From NCBI RefSeq assembly GCF_017916275.1, contig NZ_JAFMST010000003.1, positions 1-64,000 of the forward strand: DNA of 64,000 nucleotides. The letters run 5' to 3'. The position numbers and the translations under genes are program-made. The DNA is from Rubellimicrobium arenae (GTDB lineage Bacteria; Pseudomonadota; Alphaproteobacteria; Rhodobacterales; Rhodobacteraceae). Positions within the stretch are counted from its first letter, which is position 1, and each line of letters opens with the position of its first letter. Of this stretch, positions 53,039 through 62,671 are shown in pieces. The notes below the pieces were generated by a model that had not been told where the DNA came from, did no database searches, and saw only the letters and a program-made list of their open reading frames with translations.

Positions 53039-54011
53039 CGGGCTCCGCTGCCCCTGGGGTCGAAGGAGCAGGCCGCGCAAGCCGGCTTGGGACGGGGAGG
53101 GGCGTCACCCCTAGCCTGGAACGCTCCGTGGCAACGGTCGAGCACGTCCCCGCCGACGGCCATCGCCGGTGGATGGAAGTCATGGCCGCGATGCGGGGCA
53201 CGCGACGGCCTGGCGACGCGGACCGGGCTCCGGACCCAGGTCCGGCCAAGATCCAGGGGGGCAGCCCGGGCCACCGCCCCGGGGGGCCTCGCTGCTGGTG
53301 CGGCATGGCCGATGCCGCAGGACGTCAGGGCGCTGGAGAGCGGTCTCCTCTGACCCCCCCGACTCCTGCCGGAGTGTGCCTTATGCCCTGGGTCGCGATT
53401 TGCTCCTTCCCGCCAGCGTGGCCGCTGGCTCGCCATGCGCCCGTTCGGCGGACCGCCAAGGCTCGGCATCGGAGTCGGCTTGACCCGAGGTGGGCGTTCG
53501 GTGACGGTCCCGGAATCACTGGATCGGCCGTTCTCGACGCAGGTCCGTCCGGCTGCTAGGCGGCCTTGGTGTTCTTGCCGGAGGTGCCAGCTTCTCTGAC
53601 TGCCCACGTCATCACTGCGCCGGACCCGAGGTGGGTCCATCAGACCGCCTGGCCGTCGTGACCTGGGAGTCCGCCCTCCAAGTTCCCACGGCCTGCGCGC
53701 CGCGCGCCCTCCACCCCGCATCGCCAGGTCACGGCCGGGAAGGGCTCGGCCCGTGCTCCACGGGGCGAGACGAAACTTGCCAGCACTGACGGCACGGACT
53801 AGTCGCTAGCTGTCCTGCCACCCCGCCGCCCCGGAACGTTTCCGTGCCCTCACGTCGATCCTCACTCGAACGACCGCAGACCCGACGCCACGAACAAAGG
53901 ATGACCAATTGCCCGTGACGTCGCGATCGTGGTCAGGGATCGGCCGATCCGACCGGAAGACAGGCGGAATGCCTGCTTCCGCTTGTCTTCCCGCCTGAAC
54001 GGATTTCCTCA
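53039..54011. other. About 970 bp without recognised gene
   Basis: Overlapping short GC-rich frames on both strands; none has a ribosome site with a family-like translation. The last 60 bp before the sulfotransferase-like gene are a Cys-poor pyrimidine-rich leader without a clear hairpin. Confidence 0.5.
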
Positions 54012-55040
54012 ATGAGCAAGATCATTCTGCACATCGGCACGCACAAGACGGCCACCACTTCGATCCAGCGGTTCCTGAGGCGGCATGACTGGGAACTGCG
54101 GAAGCGGGGATATTTCTACCCGGACTACACTCTCATCGGCAAGCCGGGCCATTACGCGCATTTCGGCATCGTCAACGCTCTCTCGGGGGGGCACCCGAAG
54201 CTTTCGCCCGACGATGCCATGGCGTTCTTCAAGGAGGTCGTGAACGCCTCCCGGGATTACGACAAGACCATCATCAGCGCCGAGTCCTTCTACCGGCATG
54301 GCTGGCCGAAGAGTGCGAGGACGCCCGAAAAGTACTGGCGCGCCCGGAAGGACTATATCAGCCGCATCCAGGATCTCTTCGGAGACGCCGAGGTCGTCGT
54401 GGTCTTCCGCGCCCAGGCCGAATACGCGGAATCCCTTTACCAGGAGACCGTCAAGGCGACAAAGCTCAAGGAGGGCTTCGATCGCTTCCTGACCACCCAT
54501 TGGCCGCATTTCGCCTTTGCCGAACAGGCGGACGCCTGGAACGAGACCTTCCCCGGGCTGGTGGCGCTAAGCTACCACAAGCTCGTGGAGAGCGGCGATG
54601 CCGTGAAGGAATTCTGCCGGCTCCTGTCGATCCCCATCGAGGGATTTCCGCCGGCCGAACGCTTCAATGAACGCATGCCCCATGACCTTCTGGCTCTCAA
54701 GCGTCTGGTGAATGGAACGGCGTCCGCGGACAAGGAAGCCCTGCTCAAGATGATCGTGGAACTCGGCGAGATCATGGGCAAGGGCAAGTCGAGCGGAAAG
54801 GAAAAGCGGAGCTTCTTCGCCAGCGAAGCGGCCCGCGGCGCGTTCCAGGACAGCTTCACGCAATCGAACGAGCAACTGCGGCGCTTCATGCCTCATGTGT
54901 TCGCCCCCGACGAGCGTGTCCTGCCGACCACCTTCGCCGCCGTGGACGCCTTTGGCGACCAGCCTTCGGCCGACTTCATGTTCGACCTCGTCCGGAGAAC
55001 GATCGAGCAGCACGACAAGGCCCAGTTGCAGGTGACCTGA
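54012..55040 (+). CDS. Sulfotransferase-like protein
   Basis: A 342-aa protein beginning MSKIILHIGTHKTATTSIQR, whose GTHKTATTS matches the 5'-phosphosulfate-binding loop of PAPS-dependent sulfotransferases. A later VVVVFRAQAEYAESLYQETV resembles the 3'-phosphate-binding motif (Arg and a Ser). There is no signal peptide or membrane helix, so it is cytoplasmic. The C-terminal third (GKGKSSGKEKRSFFASEAAR) is charged. Such proteins modify exopolysaccharide, lipids or small molecules with sulfate; no partner gene is adjacent. The ribosome site is weak (CCTCA), but the N-terminal motif fixes the start. Confidence 0.82.
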   Translation: MSKIILHIGTHKTATTSIQRFLRRHDWELRKRGYFYPDYTLIGKPGHYAHFGIVNALSGGHPKLSPDDAMAFFKEVVNASRDYDKTIISAESFYRHGWPKSARTPEKYWRARKDYISRIQDLFGDAEVVVVFRAQAEYAESLYQETVKATKLKEGFDRFLTTHWPHFAFAEQADAWNETFPGLVALSYHKLVESGDAVKEFCRLLSIPIEGFPPAERFNERMPHDLLALKRLVNGTASADKEALLKMIVELGEIMGKGKSSGKEKRSFFASEAARGAFQDSFTQSNEQLRRFMPHVFAPDERVLPTTFAAVDAFGDQPSADFMFDLVRRTIEQHDKAQLQVT

Positions 55041-55588
55041 CCTCGTCCCCTCATGGGTCAGGGGCGGCGCACCCGGGGTCACGTCGACTCTGGATGGGGG
55101 CGGTGCGCCACGGGCGCGACGCGGAACGGGCCGGGCCGCACGTCGGTCCGGGCCTGAGCAGGGGCGCGGTTGGAGCGGTCCGCCTGCAGGCCGGTCCCTT
55201 CGGGACAGGTCGAGCCACGCATCGCCCAGCCACACGTCTGGCTGGCTCGTTCACCTCGAGACGGTGGCTGCCCCCGTCTCTGGGACGTCGACCTTGGCGG
55301 CAGGGACGGGTCGCGATCTCGATTCACTGCGGACGACCACAGGCTGCCCGCCATCGCCCCGCCGGTTCTGCACCGACGACGTTGCCTTCGTGGCTCCGCC
55401 CATGCTGGGGCGGCCAGTTGGCCGGAGAAGCTGAACTCTGCGTGATACCTTTGTGCCTTTTCCGTGATCGATGCGGGATGAAGCAGGCGAACTGTTGATT
55501 TGCTGGCGGAGGCAGGTTAACGCTCCACAAGTCAGGGTTGTGTCGCCTTCGTTTTCTTCTCCGTCGCTTCCTCATCTCCTGTTTGCTT
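55041..55588. other. Intergenic region upstream of the first hybrid kinase
   Basis: No gene seen. The last 100 bp (55480-55588) are less GC-rich and pyrimidine-rich and probably hold the promoter and leader of the kinase gene. Confidence 0.45.
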
Positions 55589-58500
55589 ATGCGTTCCTTG
55601 TCCTGGACTGGCTTGCCCGCCCTTGTCGGGATCATGCTGCTGGTCGCCGCCCTGCTCTTTGCCGTCCTGAACGGCGGATCGTCCCGCCTCGACGCGGAGC
55701 GCGATCGCCTGCGCGGCGTCGCGGTCCTGATCGAAGCGCAACGGATGCTGTCGGCCTACCAGGATGCTGACGCAGGCCAGCGAGGTTACCTCCTGACCGG
55801 GAGCGCGGAGGACCTGAGGAACTATCGGCAGGGCCGGGCCAGGGTCGACAGCCACCTGGGGCGGATGTGGTCGCTCACGCGGGGGGATCCCGTCCGGCGC
55901 GCCAGCATCGCGGACCTGCGGGTCACCGTCGCCCGCGGCCTCGGGCCGTTGAGCCAGGCCGATGTCCTGGATCAGCAGGGTCGGCACGAGGAGGCGCTTG
56001 CCCTGCGCCGCACCGACGAGAGCCGGCGCGCCATGGACGGGGTGCGGGCCACCGTGGACCGGCTCGTCCAGGACGAGGAGCGCCTGATCGAGGAGCGGAG
56101 CTTGCGGCCGGCCGGAGCGGACGGGCGCTGGCAGCCGCTGCTCCAGGCCAGCGTTCCGACCGGGCTCGCGCTTCTGGGCGTCGCCGTCGCTCTGGCCATG
56201 ACGCGCGGACGTGCGCGGCGACGGAATGACGATCAGGCCGAGGCGCTGAAGCAGAGCGAGGAGTTCAGCCGCCGGATCCTGGCCGCGTCGCCCGATGCGA
56301 TCGGGGTCATGGCTCTCGATGGGCGGCTCGAGTTCCTGTCCGACAGCGGTCGGATCCGGCTGGCCCGGGGCGATCACGCGAACCCGCTGCACGGCGCGGA
56401 CTGGCAGTCCTTCCTGAGCGAAGAGGATCGTTCCAGGGCGCATCAGGCCATGGCGGACGCCCAGGCGGGCCGGGTCGGCCGGTTCGTGATGGCTGCGCCG
56501 GGCCGGAGCGGCAGCCCCGGGCGCTGGCTGGACGTCACTCTGAATGCCGTCCCCGGGCCCGATGGTCGGCCCGAGAAGATCCTGTCCGTCGCGCGCGACA
56601 TCACCGCCCAGGTCCAGGGCGACCTGCAGCGGCAGGTCGTGGAAACCCGGATGCGGGCCATCCTCGACACCGCCGTGGACGCGATCGTCGTCATCGACGA
56701 CCGGGGCTGCATCCAGTCCATCAACCCGGCCGCGGAACGGATCTTCGGCTATCGGGCGCACGAGGCCATCGGCCAGAACGTCCGCCTTCTCATGCCGCCC
56801 AGCCAGGCGGCGCAGCATGACGGCTTCCTCCAGGCCTATCTCCGGACCGGGGATCGCAAGATCATCGGCATCGGGCGCACCGTGGAAGGGCGACGTCGCG
56901 ATGGGAGCACCTTCCCGCTCGACCTGTCCATCGCCGAATGGCGGGACGTCGACGGGCAGCGCTTCTTCACGGGCATCATGCGCGACGTCTCGGCCCGCCA
57001 GGAGGCGGAGCGCCGGCTCCAGGCCAGCGAGATGCGGTTTCGGCAACTGGCCGAGACGATCCATGACGTGTTCTACGTCCTGGAGATCGACGAGCTGCGC
57101 CTCAGCTACATCAGTCCCGCCTTCGAGACGGTCCATGGCCGTCCGCGCGAGGACGTTCTCGCCGATCCGCTCACCTACCGGTCGGTCATCCACCCCGACG
57201 ACCGCGCAAAAACGCAGGACGCGCTGGCGCGGCAGCGGCAGGGCGAGAACACGGTCACCGAATACCGCATCCTGCGCCCCGACGGCGAACTGCGCCACAT
57301 CGTGGACCGGGCCTTCGTGACCCGGGAGCCCTCGACCGGCGCAAGCCGCGTGGTCGGGGTCGCGGAGGACGTCACCGAGCGCAAGAGGGTCGAGGAAGAG
57401 CTGCGCCATCTCAACGAGACCCTGGAGGAGCAGGTGACCCGCGCGGTCGCGGAACGGGCCAGGGCCGCCGCCCAGCTCCACGAGATGCAGAAGCTCGACA
57501 CCATCGGTCATCTCACGGGCGGCGTGGCTCATGACTTCAACAACCTCCTCACCCCCATCGTCGGATCGCTGGAACGGGCGCATCGCAAGCTCGTCGGCGA
57601 CGAGCGGGCGCAGCGGCTGGTGGCCGGGGGACTGGAAGCGGCAGAGCGGGCGCGGCTCCTGGTCAGCCGGCTCCTGGCCTTTGCCCGGCGCACGCATCTC
57701 GAGGCCCGGCCCGTGGATGTCGCGGTCCTGCTCGACGGCATGGCCGACCTGATCCGCCGCACGATCGGGCCCCAGATCGCCGTCATGGTGAACGCGGAGC
57801 AGGATCTCCCGCCCGCCCGCGTCGACCCGAACCAGCTCGAGCTCGCGCTCCTCAACCTGTCCGTCAATGCGCGGGACGCGATGCCGGGGGGCGGGCAGCT
57901 CAGGATCACCGTGTCCCTGGGCGAGGTGGAGGCCGGACAGGGCTCCGGCCTCGCGCCGGGCCGCTACGTCCGGCTGGCCGTGATCGACACCGGGACGGGC
58001 ATGGACGCCGAAACGCTCCAGCGCTGCATCGAGCCCTTCTTCTCGACCAAGGGGGTGGGAAAGGGGACAGGGCTGGGCCTGTCGATGGTGCATGGGCTGG
58101 CGGCGCAGTCGGGCGGCCAGCTCGTCATCCAGTCCGAGCCCGGCCAGGGCACCCGGGCCGAGATCTGGCTGCCCGAGGCCGAACGGGAGGCCGCGACGCC
58201 CGTCCTGACACCGACCGCCGAGGTCGTCCGTGCGCCCTGGGCGGCGCGGGTCCTCCTTGTCGACGACGAGGAGGTCGTGCGGACCAGCGTGGCCGAGATG
58301 CTGCGCGACCTCGGCTACGAGGTGCACGAGGCCACCAGCGGACGGCACGCCCTGGACCTGCTCGCCGACGGGCTCCGGGTGGACATGGTCGTGACCGATT
58401 ACCTCATGCCGGGGATCACCGGCACGGACCTCGTGGCGGGCCTGCGGCGGGAAAGGCCGGACCTCCCGGCGCTGCTGATCACCGGCTATGCGGACGCGGA

Positions 58501-58651
58501 GGCCATCTCCCGCGTGGCCAAGGGGGTCGCCCGGATCGCCAAGCCCTTCAGCCAGGCCCAGCTCGGCGCCCGGGTGGACCAGGTGCTGCGCGGCCAGGGC
58601 GGCCCGGATCGGAGCCGAAGCCGGCCCCTCAGGATCGTCGAAGGCGGCTGA
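55589..58651 (+). CDS. Membrane hybrid sensor histidine kinase (CHASE3-PAS-HisKA-HATPase-REC)
   Basis: A ~1,020-aa protein. An N-terminal helix (LVGIMLLVAALLFAVLNGG) and a second helix near residue 195-210 flank a CHASE3-like periplasmic domain (MLSAYQDADAGQRGYLLTGS). Three PAS domains follow (about 225-345, 355-475, 485-610), the second with the FixL-like IDDRGCIQSINPAAERIFGY. The H-box LTGGVAHDFNNLLTPIVGSL has His 648. The ATPase boxes are ALLNLSVNARDAMPGGG, VIDTGTGMD and GKGTGLGLSMVHG. A REC domain ends the protein with Asp 937 in VVTDYLMPG. The start is uncertain: ATG 55589 lacks a clear ribosome site; a TTG at 55538 is in frame. The PAS-rich build suggests redox, light or oxygen input. 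Confidence 0.88.
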   Translation: MRSLSWTGLPALVGIMLLVAALLFAVLNGGSSRLDAERDRLRGVAVLIEAQRMLSAYQDADAGQRGYLLTGSAEDLRNYRQGRARVDSHLGRMWSLTRGDPVRRASIADLRVTVARGLGPLSQADVLDQQGRHEEALALRRTDESRRAMDGVRATVDRLVQDEERLIEERSLRPAGADGRWQPLLQASVPTGLALLGVAVALAMTRGRARRRNDDQAEALKQSEEFSRRILAASPDAIGVMALDGRLEFLSDSGRIRLARGDHANPLHGADWQSFLSEEDRSRAHQAMADAQAGRVGRFVMAAPGRSGSPGRWLDVTLNAVPGPDGRPEKILSVARDITAQVQGDLQRQVVETRMRAILDTAVDAIVVIDDRGCIQSINPAAERIFGYRAHEAIGQNVRLLMPPSQAAQHDGFLQAYLRTGDRKIIGIGRTVEGRRRDGSTFPLDLSIAEWRDVDGQRFFTGIMRDVSARQEAERRLQASEMRFRQLAETIHDVFYVLEIDELRLSYISPAFETVHGRPREDVLADPLTYRSVIHPDDRAKTQDALARQRQGENTVTEYRILRPDGELRHIVDRAFVTREPSTGASRVVGVAEDVTERKRVEEELRHLNETLEEQVTRAVAERARAAAQLHEMQKLDTIGHLTGGVAHDFNNLLTPIVGSLERAHRKLVGDERAQRLVAGGLEAAERARLLVSRLLAFARRTHLEARPVDVAVLLDGMADLIRRTIGPQIAVMVNAEQDLPPARVDPNQLELALLNLSVNARDAMPGGGQLRITVSLGEVEAGQGSGLAPGRYVRLAVIDTGTGMDAETLQRCIEPFFSTKGVGKGTGLGLSMVHGLAAQSGGQLVIQSEPGQGTRAEIWLPEAEREAATPVLTPTAEVVRAPWAARVLLVDDEEVVRTSVAEMLRDLGYEVHEATSGRHALDLLADGLRVDMVVTDYLMPGITGTDLVAGLRRERPDLPALLITGYADAEAISRVAKGVARIAKPFSQAQLGARVDQVLRGQGGPDRSRSRPLRIVEGG

Positions 58652-58802
58652 AGCCCGGCCTTGGTGCGGATCGGCCCCGGTCGCGCCCCGGCGCGAAGCT
58701 TCGGCTTGTGTCTGGTCACAGGTTTATGTCTGACTTCGGTCATCGGGACGCGCATCTGCATCGCAGGGCCGTCCAGCCGCCGGATCGTCGAGGGAAGCCG
58801 TC

Positions 58803-61800
58803 GTGACCATCGTCGAAACTGACGCCTTTCGCCACGCCCTGCTGGGTCTGGACAGCCCGGCGGCCCGTGTCGTGGCCGAACGCGACTGGTCGGCGACGGG
58901 CTTCGGCCCGATCGACGGCTGGCCGGCAAGCCTCCGGACGCTGGTGGGCCTCATGCTCGGCTCGAGGATGATGATGGGGCTGATGTGGGGGCGCTCCGGC
59001 CTCCTCCTGTGCAACGACGCCTTTGCCGAGGCCCTTGGCTGGCCGGCGTCCGCCGCCATGGGCCTGCCGCTGGCCGAGATGCGGGACGGGGCGCTCCTCC
59101 CCTTCGCCGAACTCTTCGGGCCGGCCTGGTCCGGGCAGGCCAGCATCGCACGCAACCTGCGGCTGGCTCCCGGCCCCGCCGGCCGGGAGGCCTGGTTCGA
59201 CGTCGCCTGCACGCCCCTGCGCGACGAATCCGGTCGGATCGCCGGGGTGCAGGCCATCCTGACCGAATCGGCCGCCGCGCGTCCGGCCTTCGGGTTCGAT
59301 CCGGAGGCCCAGCGGGTGGACGGCGCCATCGGGTGGACGGGATCGCGGTCGGTTCCGCTTCCCGACGGGAGGGGCACCGGCCTGGGCTGGCCCCCCGGCT
59401 CCGACGGCCGTCCAACGGGCCGGGCGGCCTGGACCGACGAGACCACCGGGGAGCACGACCTCCAGGCGCTCGCCGATGCCTTGCCGGCCCTGATCGCCTA
59501 TGTCGATGCCGGCCACCGGTACAGGTTCGTCAACAAGGCCTACGAGGACTGGTTTCCCCGCAAGAGAGAGGACTTCCTCGGCCGCCACGTCCGCGAGATC
59601 CTGGGCGAGGCGGCCTATGCCGGGGTCAGGCCCCGCATCGAGGCCGCGCTGCGCGGCGAACGCGTCCGGTTCGAGCAGGTCATGCCTTATTCGACCGCGA
59701 CGGCGCGGCGCATCCAGGTGGAGTACGTGCCGCACCGGGGGCCGGACGGCAAGGTCGAGGGGTTCTACGGGCTCGTGCAGGACGTCTCCGCCCAGGGCGA
59801 GATGGAAGCCGCCCGGCGCGAGAGCGAGGCGCATCTGGCCGCCATCTTCGACCAGGCCACGGTCGGCATCTCGGAAACCGATGCCACCGGCCGTTTCCGG
59901 CGCGTCAACGCCCGCTTCTGCGAGATCGTGGGCCGCCCGCGCGAGGAGTTGCTCGGGATGCGGATGCACGAGATCACGCATCCCGAGGATCTGGCTGGCA
60001 ACGCCCCGATGTTCCGTCAGGTGACCGAGACGGGGCAGCCCTTCGAGATCGTCAAGCGCTACGTGCGCCCCGACGGCTCCTCGGTCTGGGTCCACAACAA
60101 CGTCACGGCGATCCGCCGCGGCGACGGGCCGGTCAGCGACGTTCTCTGCGTCACCGTGGACCTCACCGAGCAGCGGCAGGTCGAGGCCGCGCTGCGCGAG
60201 TTCAACGAAACGCTGGAACAGCGGGTCGCCGCCGCCCTGGCCGAGCGCAAGCTGCTCGCCGATGTCTTCGAGAATACGGATGCGATGATGGCGGTGGCCG
60301 ACGCCGACCTCAGGCTGCTGGCCGTCAACCGGGCCTATGCCGACGAGGTGGAGCGGCTGTGCGGACGCAGGCCCCGCGTCGGCGACCGCATCACGGACGT
60401 CTATGCCGACTACCCCGAGATGGCCGCGGCCGCCGACGGCAACTGGACCCGCGCCGTCGCGGGGGAGGTCTATTCGGTCACCCAGACGCTGGGCGACCCC
60501 GAACGGTACCGCAGGTGCTACGAGCGGCGCTTCGAGCCGCTTTACGATCGCGACGGCCATCGGGTCGGCGCCTATCAGTATGCCATCGACGTGACCGAAC
60601 GCCTGCGCGACCAGCTCCGGATCGCCCAGGCCGAATCCGCCCAGCGCGAGGCGGACGCGCTCTACCGCGCCTACTTCCAGAACTCGGCCGAAGGGCTCTT
60701 CGTGGTGGCGGTCCTGCCGGACGGCGGCTTTTCCATCGAAGAGGTCAATCCGGCGCACCGGGCCGCCCTGGGCATCGATATCGCGGCGGTCCGAGGCCGG
60801 CGGCTCGAGGAGCAGCTCCCGCCCGAGATCGCCCGGGCCGTGGCGGCGAACTACCGCCGCGTGGTCGAGACCGGGCAGGTTCAGCGCTACCGCGAGACGG
60901 CCGAGTTCGAGGGCCGGGTCATCCATGCCGAGACGGTGCTCGTGCCGGTGCGCGACGAGATGGGGCGGATCACGCGGATCGTCGGCTCCGGCCGCGACAT
61001 GACCGCCCAGGTCCAGTCCGACGAGGCCCTGCGCCAGTCGCAGAAGATGGAAGCGGTGGGGCAGCTCACCGGCGGCATCGCGCATGACTTCAACAACCTG
61101 CTGACCCCGATCCTGGGCGGGCTCGACATCCTCCAGCGCCGCGTGGCGGACGAGCGGTCCGAGCAGCTCGTGGCCGGGGCGCTCCAGGCCGCCGAACGGG
61201 CCAAGACCCTGACCCAGAGGCTGTTGGCCTTCGCCCGCCGCCAGACGCTCCAGCCGCAGGCGGTCAGTCCGGCCAAGCTCATCGAGGGGATGCGGGACCT
61301 GATCGTCCGCAGCCTCGGGCCGAACATCGAGGTCGCGCTGAACGTGGCGGAGGATCTGCCCTCGATCCACGTGGACCCGAACCAGTTGGAGCTGGCGCTG
61401 CTGAATCTCAGCGTGAACGCCCGCGATGCCATGCCCGACGGCGGGCGGCTCACCATGACCGCCGAGGCGCGGGACTGGACGGAATGCCCGGTGCCGGGGC
61501 TCTCTCCCGGGCGCTACCTTCGGCTCGAGGTCGCGGACACCGGCGCGGGCATGGACGAGGCGACGCTCGCCCGTGCGGTCGAGCCCTTCTTCTCGACCAA
61601 GGGGCTGGGCAAGGGGACAGGCCTCGGCCTTTCGATGGTGCATGGGCTGGCCGCCCAGTCCGGCGGGCTGTTCAAGCTGGCCAGCAAGGTGGGGCAGGGC
61701 ACGAGCGCCGTCCTCTGGCTCCCGGTGACGGACCAGGCGCCGGCGATGGACGCCCCGGCCGAGGTGGCCGCGCCCAGGGCGGCCCGGCCGGCCACCGTTC

Positions 61801-62189
61801 TCCTGGTCGACGACGAGCCGCTGGTCCGCGGATCGACCGCCGAGGCGCTGCGCGAGCTGGGCTACGAGGTGGAGGAGGCGGGAACGGCCACCGAGGCGCT
61901 CGAGACGCTCCGGACCGGCCGGACGCCCGACATCGTCGTGACCGACCACATGATGCCGGGCATGACCGGTGCGCAGCTCGCCGCGGCGCTGCGGGACCGG
62001 TCGCCCGGCCTTCCCGTGCTGATGATCACGGGCTACGCCCACCTGTCTCCGGACCGGACCCGCGACCTGGCCGTCCTGGCCAAGCCCTTCCGGCCCGCCG
62101 AGCTGGCGCGACTGGTCGCCGAACTGCTGCAACAGGCCGAACGGGCGCGTCCGCCATGCGCGTCGGTGGTGCAGGCGGCCCCGGGCTGA
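58803..62189 (+). CDS. Cytoplasmic PAS-rich hybrid histidine kinase (multi-PAS-HisKA-HATPase-REC)
   Basis: A ~1,128-aa protein with GTG start at 58803 after GAGGGAAG. The N-terminus (RDWSATGFGPIDGWPASLRT, then MMMGLMWGRSGLLLCNDAFAE) is a PAS-like input found in many soluble kinases, and no transmembrane helix is seen. About four more PAS units follow, with PAC-like ends (GVQAILTESA, YGLVQDVSAQGEMEAAR). The H-box LTGGIAHDFNNLLTPILGGL has His 761. The ATPase core has LLNLSVNARDAMPDGG and GKGTGLGLSMVHGLAAQSGG. The REC domain has Asp 1048 in VVTDHMMPG. The kinase-REC half closely parallels the preceding protein, so the pair may come from a duplication, with inputs at the membrane and in the cytoplasm. 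Confidence 0.9.
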   Translation: MTIVETDAFRHALLGLDSPAARVVAERDWSATGFGPIDGWPASLRTLVGLMLGSRMMMGLMWGRSGLLLCNDAFAEALGWPASAAMGLPLAEMRDGALLPFAELFGPAWSGQASIARNLRLAPGPAGREAWFDVACTPLRDESGRIAGVQAILTESAAARPAFGFDPEAQRVDGAIGWTGSRSVPLPDGRGTGLGWPPGSDGRPTGRAAWTDETTGEHDLQALADALPALIAYVDAGHRYRFVNKAYEDWFPRKREDFLGRHVREILGEAAYAGVRPRIEAALRGERVRFEQVMPYSTATARRIQVEYVPHRGPDGKVEGFYGLVQDVSAQGEMEAARRESEAHLAAIFDQATVGISETDATGRFRRVNARFCEIVGRPREELLGMRMHEITHPEDLAGNAPMFRQVTETGQPFEIVKRYVRPDGSSVWVHNNVTAIRRGDGPVSDVLCVTVDLTEQRQVEAALREFNETLEQRVAAALAERKLLADVFENTDAMMAVADADLRLLAVNRAYADEVERLCGRRPRVGDRITDVYADYPEMAAAADGNWTRAVAGEVYSVTQTLGDPERYRRCYERRFEPLYDRDGHRVGAYQYAIDVTERLRDQLRIAQAESAQREADALYRAYFQNSAEGLFVVAVLPDGGFSIEEVNPAHRAALGIDIAAVRGRRLEEQLPPEIARAVAANYRRVVETGQVQRYRETAEFEGRVIHAETVLVPVRDEMGRITRIVGSGRDMTAQVQSDEALRQSQKMEAVGQLTGGIAHDFNNLLTPILGGLDILQRRVADERSEQLVAGALQAAERAKTLTQRLLAFARRQTLQPQAVSPAKLIEGMRDLIVRSLGPNIEVALNVAEDLPSIHVDPNQLELALLNLSVNARDAMPDGGRLTMTAEARDWTECPVPGLSPGRYLRLEVADTGAGMDEATLARAVEPFFSTKGLGKGTGLGLSMVHGLAAQSGGLFKLASKVGQGTSAVLWLPVTDQAPAMDAPAEVAAPRAARPATVLLVDDEPLVRGSTAEALRELGYEVEEAGTATEALETLRTGRTPDIVVTDHMMPGMTGAQLAAALRDRSPGLPVLMITGYAHLSPDRTRDLAVLAKPFRPAELARLVAELLQQAERARPPCASVVQAAPG

Positions 62190-62214
62190 TGCCCCCGGGC
62201 AGGGCCGCCTGCGT

Positions 62215-62249
62215 GCCGTCCGACGCCGGGACCTCCCGGGCCGGACGGC
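62215..62249. terminator. Convergent hairpin after the second kinase gene
   Basis: GCCGTCCG / CGGACGGC arms (8 bp) enclose a smaller CCGGG/CCCGG pair. It lies between the kinase stop (62189) and the Rieske ferredoxin stop (62260) on the opposite strand. Confidence 0.5.
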
Positions 62250-62259
62250 GGGAGCAGGC

Positions 62260-62574
62260 TCAGCCCACCTGCACGAGGACGCGGCCGCCTTCGGCCTTGG
62301 CGGGGTAGGTGGCGAGGTTCACGCAAACGGGGGCGCGCTTGGCCTGGCCGGTGCGGTAGTCGAACTGGCCGTTGTGCTTGGGGCACTCGATCACGTAGTC
62401 CATCACGAGCCCGCCCGCGAGGTGGACGTTCTCGTGGGTGCACATGCCGTCGGTGCAGAAGAACTCGCCGTCCGGGCTGTGGTAGATGGCGTAGGTCCGC
62501 CCGCCGTGGTCCCAGCGCATCACGTCCTCCTCGTCGATCTCGTCCACCGCGCAGGCGTCCACCCATTGGGGCAT
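62260..62574 (-). CDS. Rieske [2Fe-2S] ferredoxin, MocE type
   Basis: A 104-aa soluble protein with both Rieske halves: FFCTDGMCTHENVHLAGG (CTH) and VIECPKHNGQFDYRTGQAKR (CPKH), spaced as in the MocE/naphthalene-dioxygenase ferredoxin class. All four cluster ligands (two Cys, two His) are present. The protein transfers electrons to an oxygenase. It lies 97 nt downstream of the membrane hydroxylase gene, its likely partner. The start at 62574 follows AAGGGAAGGA. Confidence 0.92.
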   Translation of the reverse strand: MPQWVDACAVDEIDEEDVMRWDHGGRTYAIYHSPDGEFFCTDGMCTHENVHLAGGLVMDYVIECPKHNGQFDYRTGQAKRAPVCVNLATYPAKAEGGRVLVQVG

Positions 62575-62671
62575 GTCTCGATCCTTCCCTTGTCTCTCTC
62601 GTGGTTCGGCCGGACCCTTGGCGGGGCCCGGCCGGGCTGATGTCGAAGTCCTGGTCCCCGGCGGGACGGCG

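Noticed and set aside
55532-58348. A 938-codon minus-strand frame opposite the first hybrid kinase
   Set aside because: It is a GC-skew shadow of the kinase gene; the plus-strand frame has clear CHASE3, PAS, kinase and receiver motifs.
58740-62132. A 1,130-codon minus-strand frame opposite the second kinase
   Set aside because: Same reason: it mirrors a gene with unmistakable domains and has no family-like motif itself.
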